64,000 bases of DNA from Tahibacter soli (GTDB lineage Bacteria > Pseudomonadota > Gammaproteobacteria > Xanthomonadales > Rhodanobacteraceae): NCBI RefSeq assembly GCF_025717065.2, contig NZ_JAOVZO020000020.1, forward strand, positions 186,001 through 250,000, given 5' to 3'. A program made the translations under genes and the position numbers. Under the pieces are notes generated by a model. The model had not been told where the DNA came from. It did not search any database and was given only the letters and a program-made list of their open reading frames with translations. Below, in pieces: positions 52,734 to 63,351 of the stretch; position 1 is the first letter of the stretch; each line of letters begins with the position of its first letter.

Positions 52734-53134
52734 GCGCAGCGCCGCGTTTCGGAAAAGTCGCCACCGGAGTGGCGCAGAAGCAGCTCGAAGCCTTCGGCCA
52801 GTCGACGCCCGGCGTCGTCTCGGCGGTGCTGCTGTCCGCCGACGGGTTCGAAGTCGCTTCGCTGCAGGTCGGCAAGAGCGGCGCCGAACGGCTCGCGGCG
52901 ATGGGCAGCTCGCTCGGCGCGATCGGCTCTGCTATCGCCAAGGAAGCCGGCATCGTCGAATGCAATCGCATGATCATCGAGGCCGACAGCGGCACGGTCG
53001 TGATCATGCACGTGCCCGACGCGAAACCGCCGATGTCGCTCGCAATCGTCGCGAACGGCGCGTCGGTGCTCGGGCAGCTCCTGTGGGCCGCGCGCAACTG
53101 CTGCAGCGCAATCGGACGTGCCTTTCGCGAATAG
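52730..53134 (+). CDS. roadblock/LC7-like protein 1
   Basis: A 134-residue protein overlapping the GTPase stop (ATGA). SAVLLSADGFEVASLQVGKS GAERLAAMGSSLGAIGSAIA is the roadblock signature (V-x-x-A-x-L-x-S-x-D-G-F-x-V, then an Ala/Gly-rich helix). MIIEADSGTVVIMHVPD then supplies the second strand pair. Roadblock proteins such as MglB and CvnB act as GAPs or scaffolds for bacterial Ras-like GTPases. Confidence 0.82.
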   Translation: MSAAPRFGKVATGVAQKQLEAFGQSTPGVVSAVLLSADGFEVASLQVGKSGAERLAAMGSSLGAIGSAIAKEAGIVECNRMIIEADSGTVVIMHVPDAKPPMSLAIVANGASVLGQLLWAARNCCSAIGRAFRE

Positions 53135-53212
53135 AACGAGCCCGGGCGTCGCACCGCGCCCGGGTTCGCGCAGCATCGACCGGTGCGCCGTTTCCTACGA
53201 AGGAGAAGTCCC

Positions 53213-53572
53213 GTGGCCAATATCAACGAAAGCCTTGCGAACCTGCTGCAGGCCGACGGCGCGCTGTGCGCGGCGCTCGTCGACGCGAACAGCGGCATGA
53301 CGCTCGGACGCATCGGCAGCGGTCTGGATCTCGATCTCGCGGCGGCCGGCAATACCGAGGTCGTACGCGCGAAGATGAAGACGATGAAGAGCCTCGGGCT
53401 CGCCGACAGCATCGAAGACATCCTCATCACGCTCGGCAAGCAATATCACATCATTCGCCCGATCGCCGCCAAGCCGGGATTGTTCCTTTATCTCGTTCTG
53501 GACAAGGCGAAATCGAATCTCGCGCTCGCGCGGCGCAACTGTCAGGACGCCGAGGCGTCGCTGGTCGTCTGA
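53213..53572 (+). CDS. roadblock/LC7-like protein 2
   Basis: A 119-residue protein from GTG 53213 with a strong AAGGAGAAG ribosome-binding site; 78 bp separate it from roadblock 1. INESLANLLQADGALCAALV DANSGMTLGRIGSGLDLDLA is a roadblock-like start. EDILITLGKQYHIIRPIA and LFLYLVLDKAKSNLALARR follow the same fold. It is diverged from roadblock 1, so the two may form a heterodimer or act at different steps. The strong separate ribosome-binding site suggests it is made in excess. Confidence 0.8.
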   Translation: MANINESLANLLQADGALCAALVDANSGMTLGRIGSGLDLDLAAAGNTEVVRAKMKTMKSLGLADSIEDILITLGKQYHIIRPIAAKPGLFLYLVLDKAKSNLALARRNCQDAEASLVV

Positions 53573-53724
53573 ATCCCGCGACCGTCCGGCACCACCGACC
53601 ACACGCTGCAGGCTTCGCTGTCGCGCATGCGGCGCGCGGTCGCTCGCGCCAGCGACGACCGCGCGCCGCGACGCGAACGCGGCAAGACAGGTAACTGCCG
53701 GAGGTCCGCGGCTCGTCCGCACGA

Positions 53725-54655
53725 TCACCAGCGATAGCGCGCGGTCGCGCTGACCTGGCGCTCGTAGCCGTAGTAGCACCACGTATTGCTGTTGCAGACC
53801 GACACGTAATTCCTTGTCGAGCAGGTTGCTCGCGTTGAGCTGCAGGCGCCAGCGTTCGAGGTCGTAGTGCAGCGCGGCGTCGAAGAGCGTGTAGCCCGGC
53901 GTCTCCCACTGGTTGTAGATGTCGCCGAAATGGCGACCGACGTAGCGCACGCCGCCGCCGAAGCCGAATCCGGCGAGCGCGCCTTGCGTCAACGTGTAGT
54001 CGAAGCCGGCCGACGCCTGCTGCCGCGGCACCAGCGCCACCTTCTTGCCGAGCGACGGCAGGTCGGTGGTGCGGGTCACTTCCGAATCGGTGTACGTGTA
54101 CGCGCCGTAGACCGACAGGCCCGGCCCCAGGTTCCAGCGCCCTTCGAGCTCGATGCCCGACAGCTTCGTCTCGCCCCGCTGCACCTGGTGCAGCGTGTGG
54201 CTCGGGTCGATCGTCTTGGAATTTTTCTGCGTGATTTCAAACGCCGCGAGTGTGACGAGCCCGTCGGCGCCGGCCGGCTGGAACTTGACGCCGGCCTCGA
54301 CCCGGTCGCCCGTCGCCGGTTCGAACGGCCGGCCGGCGAAGTCGCTGCCGACGGTCGGCTGGAACGACTGCGAGTACGACGCGTACGGCGCGAAACCGCT
54401 GTCGAACAGATAGCTCACGCCGACGCGGCCGGAGGCCTCGTCGTCGGACTGCGACGCGCTCGTGCGCGCGATGAGATCGTCGGTGTCGGTATCGACCCGG
54501 TCCTTGCGCACGCCGAGCATCACGATCCGGCGATCGATCGAAAGCTGATCCTGCGCGTAGACGCCGAGCTGCTTCTGCACCTGGTCGGTGTGGCTCGTGT
54601 ACGCGGGTATCGTCACCGGCGTGCCGTACACCGGATCGAAAGAGCGCGGCGCGCG
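53725..54655 (-). pseudogene. TonB-dependent siderophore receptor, 5'-deleted and frameshifted
   Basis: The C-terminal ~300 residues of a FpvA/FhuA-type outer-membrane barrel: DPVYGTPVTIPAYTSHTDQV, LGVYAQDQLSIDRRIVMLGV RKDRVDT, YASYSQSFQPTVGSDFAGRP FEPATGDRVEAGVKF, and FDAALHYDLERWRLQLNASN LLDKE. The plug and first half of the barrel are missing. Near 53811 one extra base disrupts the frame; correcting it restores DKEYVSVCNSNTWCYYGYER and the terminal aromatic strand ATARYRW followed by a stop at 53725. The normal length is 700-800 residues, so this is a dead gene that once imported a ferric siderophore. Confidence 0.85.
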
Positions 54656-54754
54656 CGGTTCGGCGTCGGAACATCGGAGGGCCTCTGGCAATGGCGGTTC
54701 GTGCGCGGCTTTCCCGCACGTCGGACCGCGGCGGTTGACGGCGGCAGGTTATCT

Positions 54755-54778
54755 CAAATAGTAATGCTTCTCACTTGC
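54755..54778 (-). promoter_or_regulatory. relict Fur-box-like site of the deleted receptor
   Basis: Read on the minus strand, GCAAGTGAGAAGCATTACTA then TTTG resembles the Fur-box pattern (GCAAATGAGAATCATTATCATTTG-like) found before Xanthomonadales siderophore receptors. It lies ~100 bp upstream of the receptor fragment in the correct orientation, so the promoter appears to have survived while the 5' coding part was lost. Confidence 0.42.
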
Positions 54779-54855
54779 TTTAAATCGATCCGGCTTCTCG
54801 CCGGGCGCGTCCCGGGAGCCGGCCCCGATACGCGCTAAAGTCGGCCTTTGGTTCA

Positions 54856-56280
54856 ATGCACCGATCGATGCCGAATCCGACCGCCGACACGTTCCGACCG
54901 ACACCGCACCCGTGGCTGGCGCTCGCCGCCGCGCTGATCGCGATCAAGCTCGTCGCCGGCATTGCCGATCCCACGGTCCGCTTCTTTCTCGGCGATTCGG
55001 AAAGCTATCTGCACGCGGCGCTGACCGGCTGGGTTCCGCCGGACCGCTCGTTCCTCTATCCGATGTTTGTGCGCGTCGGGGCAGTCGCGTTCGGATCGCT
55101 GACGGCGCTCGTCGCCGCGCAGTCGCTGTGCGGCGTCGCGACCGCGCTCCTGTGCGCGCGCATCGCCGTCGACCTCGGCGTCGCGTTCCGCTACGCGGCG
55201 CTGGCGGCGGCGATCATCGCGCTCGAACCGGCGCAGTTGTTCTACGAACGCATGGTCATGGCCGAAAGCCCCGGCACGCTGTGCCTCGTGACCACGATCG
55301 CCTGCGGCATCGCGTACGCGCGCCGGTGCGACTGGCGCTGGCTCGTGCCGATGGCGGTCGCGGGTGCGGCAACCGTCGCGCTGCGCATGAGCCTGCTGCC
55401 GGTCGTGCTCGGCTTCGCGCTCGTACCGCCGTTCGCGGCGCTGTTCGCGCGCAAACGCCCGTCATGGCCCCGCCTCGCGCTGCATGCGGCTGTAGCGCTC
55501 GTGGCGACCGCGTTCGCGCATGCCGGCTATCAGCGCCTGTACGGCCATGTCGCGCAAACCGAGCCGACGTATCTGCGCGCGAGCGGCACGTTCCGCCTCG
55601 GCCTCGTCGCACCGCTGGTCAAACCCGAACACCTCGAACGCTACGGCGTCTCGCGCGACGTTCTCGCAACGCTCGGGCCGGACCTGCGCAACCCGCTGCT
55701 GCGCGAACAGCAGCTGTGGCTGCCCGACGGCCTGATCCACACGCTCAAGCGCGAACTCGGCGACGAGCGCGCCGAAGTCGTCGCGCGCAAGATCGCGGCG
55801 CGCGCGCTGCGCGAGAACATTCCGGGCTTTCTCGCGATGCAGGCCGGCAGCATGACCGACTATTTCGTGCGCACCGTCACGGCGCCGCGTCTGGAAGACG
55901 ACGTCGGCACGCGACCGCTTTCCGACGACATTCGCAATGCCGTCCGCGAAAGGCTCGGCCACGACGCGAGCCGCACGCACGCGACGTTCAACCCGGTCGC
56001 GCGGTACTTCATCGCCGCGGCGCCGCCGTGGCTGACGTTCTGTCTGTTTGCGCTCGCACCGCTCGCCGTCGCGGCGCTCGTACGCAGCCCGCGCGAATAC
56101 CGGGCCGCGTCGCTGGCGTTCGCGCTCGCCACGTGCGGCCTCGTGGCCGGACACTTTCTGTTTTCGCACATCGTGTCGTTCCGCTACCTGCATCCGTTCG
56201 CGCCGCTCGCGCTCGTCGCGATCGCGGCCGCATTCACGCGTCGCGGCGATAGATCCACCAGCGCGACGATGCGTAATTGA
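54856..56280 (+). CDS. polytopic membrane protein, probable GT-C glycosyltransferase
   Basis: A 474-residue protein with about ten transmembrane helices (ATG 54856; ATG 54868 is an alternative). The first periplasmic loop has the Asp-rich stretch FLGDSESYLHAAL, and PPDRSFLYPMFVRV follows. The layout (loop after helix 1 with acidic residues, long periplasmic region near ERYGVSRDVLATLGP) is that of lipid-linked-sugar GT-C enzymes such as GT39/ArnT-like proteins. It is convergent with gtrA, with a 47-bp overlap. In GtrA/GtrB/GtrC systems the third protein is a membrane glycosyltransferase of this type, so a role in attaching a sugar to a surface glycan is plausible. Confidence 0.7.
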   Translation: MHRSMPNPTADTFRPTPHPWLALAAALIAIKLVAGIADPTVRFFLGDSESYLHAALTGWVPPDRSFLYPMFVRVGAVAFGSLTALVAAQSLCGVATALLCARIAVDLGVAFRYAALAAAIIALEPAQLFYERMVMAESPGTLCLVTTIACGIAYARRCDWRWLVPMAVAGAATVALRMSLLPVVLGFALVPPFAALFARKRPSWPRLALHAAVALVATAFAHAGYQRLYGHVAQTEPTYLRASGTFRLGLVAPLVKPEHLERYGVSRDVLATLGPDLRNPLLREQQLWLPDGLIHTLKRELGDERAEVVARKIAARALRENIPGFLAMQAGSMTDYFVRTVTAPRLEDDVGTRPLSDDIRNAVRERLGHDASRTHATFNPVARYFIAAAPPWLTFCLFALAPLAVAALVRSPREYRAASLAFALATCGLVAGHFLFSHIVSFRYLHPFAPLALVAIAAAFTRRGDRSTSATMRN

Positions 56281-56623
56281 CGACGAGACCGGCAACCGAC
56301 CCGGCCGCGACGCCGAGTTCGGGGTACGTGCGCACGATTTCGACAAACGTATACAACAACGCATACGTGCCGTAGTTCACGACGAAGCCGCCGGTCATCG
56401 CGGCGAGATAGCGCGCCCATTCGCCGAGAAGCCCGTAGCGGCGCACGCCGCGAAACGTGTTGTGGCGATTGAACAGCCAGGTCGCGGTCGCCGCGCACAG
56501 GAACGAGAACACGCGCGCGAGGTACGCGTTTGCGGCGAACGCGGAAATCAGGAGGCGCAGCACGCCGGCGTCGACGAGAAAGCCGATCACGCCGCCGATG
56601 CAGAACAGAAGAAACTGCGGCAC
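56234..56623 (-). CDS. GtrA family membrane protein (polyprenyl-phosphate-sugar flippase candidate)
   Basis: A 129-residue protein with four helices: FLLFCIGGVIGFLVDAGVLR LLIS, ARVFSFLCAATATWLFNRHN TF, and ARYLAAMTGGFVVNYGTYAL. The W[LF]FNRxxTF motif is the GtrA signature. It is thought to flip bactoprenol-linked sugars. It starts at a GTG five bases after the GT2 stop, so it is co-translated with that glycosyltransferase. Confidence 0.88.
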   Translation of the reverse strand: MPQFLLFCIGGVIGFLVDAGVLRLLISAFAANAYLARVFSFLCAATATWLFNRHNTFRGVRRYGLLGEWARYLAAMTGGFVVNYGTYALLYTFVEIVRTYPELGVAAGSVAGLVVNYASSRWWIYRRDA

Positions 56624-56627
56624 GGCG

Positions 56628-57563
56628 CTACTCCCCGCCCGGCGTCGGCTGCGCCAGATACGCGAGCATCTTCGTCTCGCGCCGGCCGCGCGTGACCGTG
56701 TCGAGCACGAGCCCGGCGAACAGCGACAGCGCGGCCGAGAGCATCAGGCCGGTCGACAGGATCGCGGTCGGAAAACGCGGCACGAGGCCGGTGTGCGCGT
56801 AGGTCACGAACAGCGGAATCGCGAGCGCGACCGACGTAAGCGCGAGCAGCGCGGCGATGATCGAATAGCACGCCAGCGGCCGTTCGGCCGCGAACAATCG
56901 CACCATCGTCGAGACGATGCGCACGCCGTCGCGTACGGTCGACAGCTTGCTGTGCGAGCCTTCCGGCCGCTCCTTGAACGGCGTGGACATCTCGCCCACT
57001 GCCATCCGCAGCTCTAGCGCGTGCACGGTCAGCTCGGTTTCGATCTCGAAGCCCGACGACAGCACCGGAAACGACTTGGCGAAGCGGCGCGAGAACACGC
57101 GGTAGCCGGTGAGGATGTCCGAGCAGTTGCGACCGAACAGCCGCGACAGGAAGCCGCTGAGCAGGCGATTGCCGAACGCGTGGCCGGGCCGGTGCACGCC
57201 GGTGTGGATCGGCTCGCGCACACCGACGACCATGTCCAGACGTCGTTCGAGCAAAGTTCCGACGAGCCGCGGCGCGCTCGCCGCGTCGTACGTGTCGTCG
57301 CCGTCCACCATCACGTACGCATCGGCGTCGACGTCGGCGAACATGCGCCGCACGACGTGACCCTTGCCCTGCAGCTCGACGCGCCGCACGATCGCGCCGG
57401 CCTGCGCGGCCACGGCGGCCGTCGCGTCGCGCGAGTTGTTGTCGAACACGAAGACCTGCGCGCCAGGCAGCGCCGCGCGGAACGCCGCGACTACCGCGCC
57501 GATCGCGATAGCCTCGTTAAAGCAGGGAATCAGAACCGCGACACGCACGGCGCCCGCGGTCAT
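56628..57563 (-). CDS. GT2 polyprenyl-phosphate glycosyltransferase (GtrB/DPM1-like)
   Basis: A 311-residue protein from ATG 57563; a GTG at 57569 would overlap the mtnA stop as GTGA. AVLIPCFNEAIAIGAVVAAF R and VMVDGDDTYDA (DxD-type metal site) mark a GT-A family 2 enzyme. FKERPEGSHSKLSTVRDGV is the conserved GSxSKL region of DPM1/GtrB. Two C-terminal helices (YSIIAALLALTSVALAIPLF; AILSTGLMLSAALSLFAGLV) anchor it. It probably loads a sugar onto undecaprenyl phosphate for GtrA to flip. Confidence 0.88.
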   Translation of the reverse strand: MTAGAVRVAVLIPCFNEAIAIGAVVAAFRAALPGAQVFVFDNNSRDATAAVAAQAGAIVRRVELQGKGHVVRRMFADVDADAYVMVDGDDTYDAASAPRLVGTLLERRLDMVVGVREPIHTGVHRPGHAFGNRLLSGFLSRLFGRNCSDILTGYRVFSRRFAKSFPVLSSGFEIETELTVHALELRMAVGEMSTPFKERPEGSHSKLSTVRDGVRIVSTMVRLFAAERPLACYSIIAALLALTSVALAIPLFVTYAHTGLVPRFPTAILSTGLMLSAALSLFAGLVLDTVTRGRRETKMLAYLAQPTPGGE

Positions 57564-57565
57564 CG

Positions 57566-58582
57566 TCACGCCCCGAACAGCGCCGTCATCGCCTTGCGGT
57601 TCGGGCGCTCGATCACGCCGCGCTCGGTGACGATCGCGTCGATCAGCGAGGCCGGCGTCACGTCGAACACGGGATTCCACGCGTTCGCGCCTTCGACGAC
57701 GGTGCGCGTGCCCGCAACGCCCAGGAGTTCGGCCGGATCGCGCAGTTCGATCTCGATGCCGGCGCCATCCGGCGTCGCCATGTCGACCGTCGACGACGGC
57801 GCGACGACCATGAACTTCACGCCGTGGTGCTTCGCGGCGATCGCGAGCTGGTACGTGCCGATCTTGTTCGCGGTGTCGCCGTTCGCGGCGATGCGGTCGG
57901 CGCCGACGATCACCCACTGCACGGCGCCCGAACGCATGAGATACGCGGCGGCCGAATCGGCGATCAGCTGCGCCGGTATGCCGTCCTGCACGAGTTCCCA
58001 CATCGTCAGTCGCGCGCCCTGCAGCCACGGCCGCGTTTCGCCGGCGTACACCTTGGAAATCTTTCCGCCGGCGACGCCGGCACGAATGACGCCCAGCGCC
58101 GTGCCGAAGCCCGCGGTCGCGAGCGAACCGGTATTGCAATGCGTCAGCACGCCGCCGCCCGACAGCAGCGCCGCGCCGAGCTGGCCCATGTGCCGGTTCG
58201 CGGCGAGGTCTTCGTCCTGGATCGCACGGGCCTCGTCGGCGAGCCTGCCGGCGTCGGCGCCCGCGTCGATCGCGCGCTGCATGCGTTCGAGCGCCCACAT
58301 GAGATTGACCGCCGTCGGCCGCGACGCGCGCAGCTGCGTGATCGCCTCGGCGAGAAGCTCGGGCGCCTGCTGCGCCGCGAGCACGACGCCCCACGCCGCG
58401 GCGATGCCGATCGCGGGCGCGCCGCGCACGACGAGATCCCTGATCGCCTGCGCGACGTCGGCCGCGCTGCGGCAGTCGACGAACACGGTCTCGAACGGCA
58501 GCCGGCGCTGGTCGAGCAGGCGCAGATGATCGCCGTGCCAGTGCACGGCCCGCACGGTGTCGTAGCGGTCCAGGTCGTTCAT
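57566..58582 (-). CDS. mtnA: S-methyl-5-thioribose-1-phosphate isomerase
   Basis: A 338-residue protein. [40 protein letters not shown] (catalytic Cys in HCNTG) and [20 protein letters not shown] (catalytic Asp) are the MtnA signatures. It converts MTR-1-P to MTRu-1-P in methionine salvage. It is followed with essentially no gap by the GT2 and gtrA genes, an unexpected operon partner set, and starts 51 bp after the ABC transporter stop. Confidence 0.94.
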   Translation of the reverse strand: MNDLDRYDTVRAVHWHGDHLRLLDQRRLPFETVFVDCRSAADVAQAIRDLVVRGAPAIGIAAAWGVVLAAQQAPELLAEAITQLRASRPTAVNLMWALERMQRAIDAGADAGRLADEARAIQDEDLAANRHMGQLGAALLSGGGVLTHCNTGSLATAGFGTALGVIRAGVAGGKISKVYAGETRPWLQGARLTMWELVQDGIPAQLIADSAAAYLMRSGAVQWVIVGADRIAANGDTANKIGTYQLAIAAKHHGVKFMVVAPSSTVDMATPDGAGIEIELRDPAELLGVAGTRTVVEGANAWNPVFDVTPASLIDAIVTERGVIERPNRKAMTALFGA

Positions 58583-58633
58583 GGGCGTTCCCTCATTCGC
58601 AATGGCAAAGGATACCGCAGGGCCGCGTCGCGC

Positions 58634-60420
<1,787 letters not shown>

Positions 60421-60427
<7 letters not shown>

Positions 60428-61290
60428 CGAGAAAGCCTAGCACGGAGATCCCCGCAAAACGCGTGTCGCCGCCGCCGGCCGAGCGCGATCGCGACGCGGA
60501 GTTCCAGGCGCTGCTGCGCACCGCGTGCCTGAAGGCCGCCGGCGTCGGCGCGCTGTCGGCGCTGGCCGGCGCGATTCCCGGCGCGGGCATCCTCTTGCGT
60601 TTCACGCTCGGCGAAATCGCCGACATGGCCGCGGTCAGCGCCATTCAGGAGTCGCTGATCGAAGACACGCTCAAACTCTACGACCTGCCGCTGCCCGACG
60701 CGCTGCGCAAGCCGCTGATCGCGCAGATCAGCGCGCTCGGCGTCGGCGCGAGCGTCAGCGTCGACGCGCTCGGCCGCCGTCTGTTCGCGCGCTACGGCGG
60801 CACGATCGGCGGCGGCGTGCTCGGCCGCGTGGCGCCCATCGCCGCCGTGCTGACCAGTGCGCTCGGCAACGCGTCGACGACGTACGCGATCGGGCGCCGC
60901 GCGCAGGCGTTCGCGAAGATCGGCGAAGTGCGGACCGACGGTCTCGCCGATGCGTTCCGCGCGTTCACCGGCGTCGACGAGCGCAAGGTGTGGGACTGGT
61001 CGGTCGCCGCGACGAAGGAAGCGCTCGGCAGCATCGGCAGCGTGCTCTCGCGCGTCGCCGCGCTCAATCCGTTCGCCGAGAAAACCGTCGAGGGCGAAGC
61101 CGACGACGCGCCGGCGCTGGAGAAGCCGCGTCGCGCCGCGAAGAAGGCCGCCGCGAAGACGACCGCCACGAAGAAACCGGCGGCGAAGAAACCGGCAGCG
61201 AAGAAGGCCGCGGCGAAGAACGCCACGAAAAAGGCGACCGCGAACAAGGCGGCGGCGACGAAGAAAACCGCGAAACGCGCCAAGGAATAG
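60421..61290 (+). CDS. DUF697/EcsC-like membrane-associated protein with a histone-H1-like Lys/Ala tail
   Basis: A 289-residue protein from ATG 60421, with GAGGTGGAAG upstream. The middle has Gly/Ala-rich hydrophobic helices ([45 protein letters not shown]) in an order resembling DUF697/YcjF-type domains. The last ~60 residues are a basic low-complexity tail ([20 protein letters not shown]) like bacterial H1-like proteins (AlgP, Hc1). A membrane-associated domain joined to a DNA- or RNA-binding tail could tether nucleic acid to the membrane; that is speculation. No specific function assigned. Confidence 0.7.
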
Positions 61291-61342
61291 CCGCAAGGGA
61301 CGCGTGCTAGAGTCGCCGCGCCCGTTCCAGGGAAGGACAGTC

Positions 61343-62254
61343 ATGACGGTCAACGCAACGCTCGACACGTTTTTCGGCAAGCCCGTGCGCGACTTCAGCC
61401 ACGGCGACCGCGTCGGCGATCCGCGCGCGGTCTACCGCCTGATGCAGGAATACGAAGCCGACGAGACGCAGGAAGAACTGCTCGCCGAATTTCTCGGGCA
61501 GACGAACCTCGCAACGCTCGACGCGCTCGTGATCGGCAGCTGGGCGAACGGACCCGAGGAATCGCCGGCCGGCTATCTCGAGGCGCTGATCGCGCGCCGC
61601 GCCGAACTGCCCGCGCTGCGCGCGCTGTTCGTCGGCGACATGACCTGCGAGGACTGCGAAATCTCGTGGATCATCCAGACCAACTACGCGCCGCTCCTGG
61701 CCGCGTTCCCGCAGCTCGAAACCCTGCGCATCCGCGGCGCCGAGCAACTCGTCGTACCGCCGTTCGCGCACGCGTCGCTGAAGGAGCTCGCGATCGAAAC
61801 CGGCGGCCTGCCCGACGCGGTCGTCGCCGGCATTGCGCAGTCGACTCTGCCGCAGCTCGAACACCTCGAACTGTGGCTCGGCGACGAAAACTACGGCTTC
61901 GGCGGATCGATTGCGCCGTACGCCGACCTGCTGGCGCGCATCGACCCCTCGCGCCTCACGTATCTCGGCCTGCGCAACGCGACGATCAGCGACGAGATCG
62001 CCGAACACGTCGCGCGGCAGCCATGGCTCGGCCGTCTGCATACGCTCGATCTTTCCATGGGCACGCTCGGCGACCGCGGCGCGCTCGCGCTCGCGGCCAG
62101 TCCGCATATCGCGGGCCTGAAGCGCCTGGACGTGCGCCATCACTACATCGGCGACGCGGCGATCGCGAAGCTGCGCGCGCTGCCGCTCGAACTCATCATC
62201 GACGGCGCGGAGGAAGAAGACGACGGCGAACGCTACGTGCAAGTAAGCGAGTGA
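61343..62254 (+). CDS. STM4015 family leucine-rich protein
   Basis: A 303-residue protein from ATG 61343 (AAGGACAG upstream). FFGKPVRDFSHGDRVGDP at the start is the family hallmark. Leucine-rich-like repeats follow (FPQLETLRIRGAEQLVVPPF, LPQLEHLELWLGDENYGFGG, LTYLGLRNATISDEIAEHVA, RLHTLDLSMGTLGDRGALAL). It is the first gene of the STM4015-STM4014-STM4013 order known from Salmonella and many other bacteria. The family has no established biochemical role; the repeat fold suggests a binding or scaffold function. The TGA overlaps the next ATG. Confidence 0.85.
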   Translation: MTVNATLDTFFGKPVRDFSHGDRVGDPRAVYRLMQEYEADETQEELLAEFLGQTNLATLDALVIGSWANGPEESPAGYLEALIARRAELPALRALFVGDMTCEDCEISWIIQTNYAPLLAAFPQLETLRIRGAEQLVVPPFAHASLKELAIETGGLPDAVVAGIAQSTLPQLEHLELWLGDENYGFGGSIAPYADLLARIDPSRLTYLGLRNATISDEIAEHVARQPWLGRLHTLDLSMGTLGDRGALALAASPHIAGLKRLDVRHHYIGDAAIAKLRALPLELIIDGAEEEDDGERYVQVSE

Positions 62255-63351
62255 TGCTCGCCGTCGGCGTCGTCGCCAATCGCCGCATCGCGCTGCTCGC
62301 CGGCGCCGTCGCCGCGCGCGGCGGGCGGTTTGCGGCGATCGACTGGAAGGAACTCCTGACCGACGCGGGCCTCGACCGGCTCGCGGGCGCCGCCGCGGCG
62401 CATCGCTGGTGCAAGTTCGATTCGCCGGGCGAGGACGCGACGCTGACCGACGCGCTGATCCGGCGCGGCTGGCGGCTCGACGGCGAGCGCGGGCCGCCGC
62501 CCGAACCGCTGCGGCACGGCGAGCTCGCATACGGACACTGGTGGTTTCTCGGCTTCGCCGACCTGCTGCGCCGCGCCGGCGAACGGCTCGCGGGCGTCGC
62601 GTCGCTGCGGCTCGTCAATCCGGCCGCCGACATTCTCGACATGACCGACAAATGGATTTGTCAACAACGCCTGGGCGCGGCCGGCGTCGCGGTACCCGAG
62701 CCGCTCGGCACGATAGAGGGATTCGGCGCGTTCGACGCGCGTCATCCGCCCGACGCCGCACCGCGCGTGTTCGTCAAGGCGCGCTACGGATCGTCGGCGG
62801 CCGGCGTGATCGCGCTGCAGCGCCATCGCGACGGCCGTCTCGTCGCCACGACCTCGGCGCGCATCGGCGACGACGGCCGCGTGTACAACCATCTGCGTGT
62901 CGCGCGTCACACCGACCGCGCGACGATCGCACGGCTCGTCGACCGGCTTGCGGCGCAGGGTGCGTACGCCGAGCGCTGGGTCGCCAAGCCGCGCACGCCG
63001 GCCGGCGCGGGTCTGTCGCACGACCTGCGCGTCGTCGCGTTCGGCGGCCGGCCGCGCCAGCGCATCGCGCGCATGAGCGCCACGCCGCTGACGAACCTGC
63101 ATCTGGGCAACCGCCGCGCGGCGCCCGACTGGCACGGCGACGCCGAAAACGCGGCGCTCGACGGCGCGAGCGCCGCGGCGGCAAGCGCGTTCGCGCGCAG
63201 CCACTCGATCGGACTCGACATGATCGTGCGCGGCCGCGAAGCGATCGTCATCGAAGCGAACGCTTTCGGCGACCTCCTGCCCGGCCTCGTGCACGAAGGC
63301 CGCACGACCTACGACGACCAGGCATGGCTCGCCGCCGCCGATGAACGCTGA
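62254..63351 (+). CDS. STM4014 family ATP-grasp-like protein
   Basis: A 365-residue protein starting at ATG 62254 (TGATG with STM4015). It opens VGVVANRRIALLAGAVAARG. It shows ATP-grasp features: an early lobe ending MTDKWICQQRLGAAGVAVPE, the nucleotide-binding strand RVFVKARYGSSAAGVIAL, and the metal-binding end GLDMIVRGREAIVIEANAFG DLLPG. ATP-grasp enzymes make acyl-phosphate intermediates to form amide or peptide-like bonds, so it may ligate an amino acid or small acid in a modification pathway. It overlaps the next gene by 11 bp. Confidence 0.87.
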   Translation: MLAVGVVANRRIALLAGAVAARGGRFAAIDWKELLTDAGLDRLAGAAAAHRWCKFDSPGEDATLTDALIRRGWRLDGERGPPPEPLRHGELAYGHWWFLGFADLLRRAGERLAGVASLRLVNPAADILDMTDKWICQQRLGAAGVAVPEPLGTIEGFGAFDARHPPDAAPRVFVKARYGSSAAGVIALQRHRDGRLVATTSARIGDDGRVYNHLRVARHTDRATIARLVDRLAAQGAYAERWVAKPRTPAGAGLSHDLRVVAFGGRPRQRIARMSATPLTNLHLGNRRAAPDWHGDAENAALDGASAAAASAFARSHSIGLDMIVRGREAIVIEANAFGDLLPGLVHEGRTTYDDQAWLAAADER

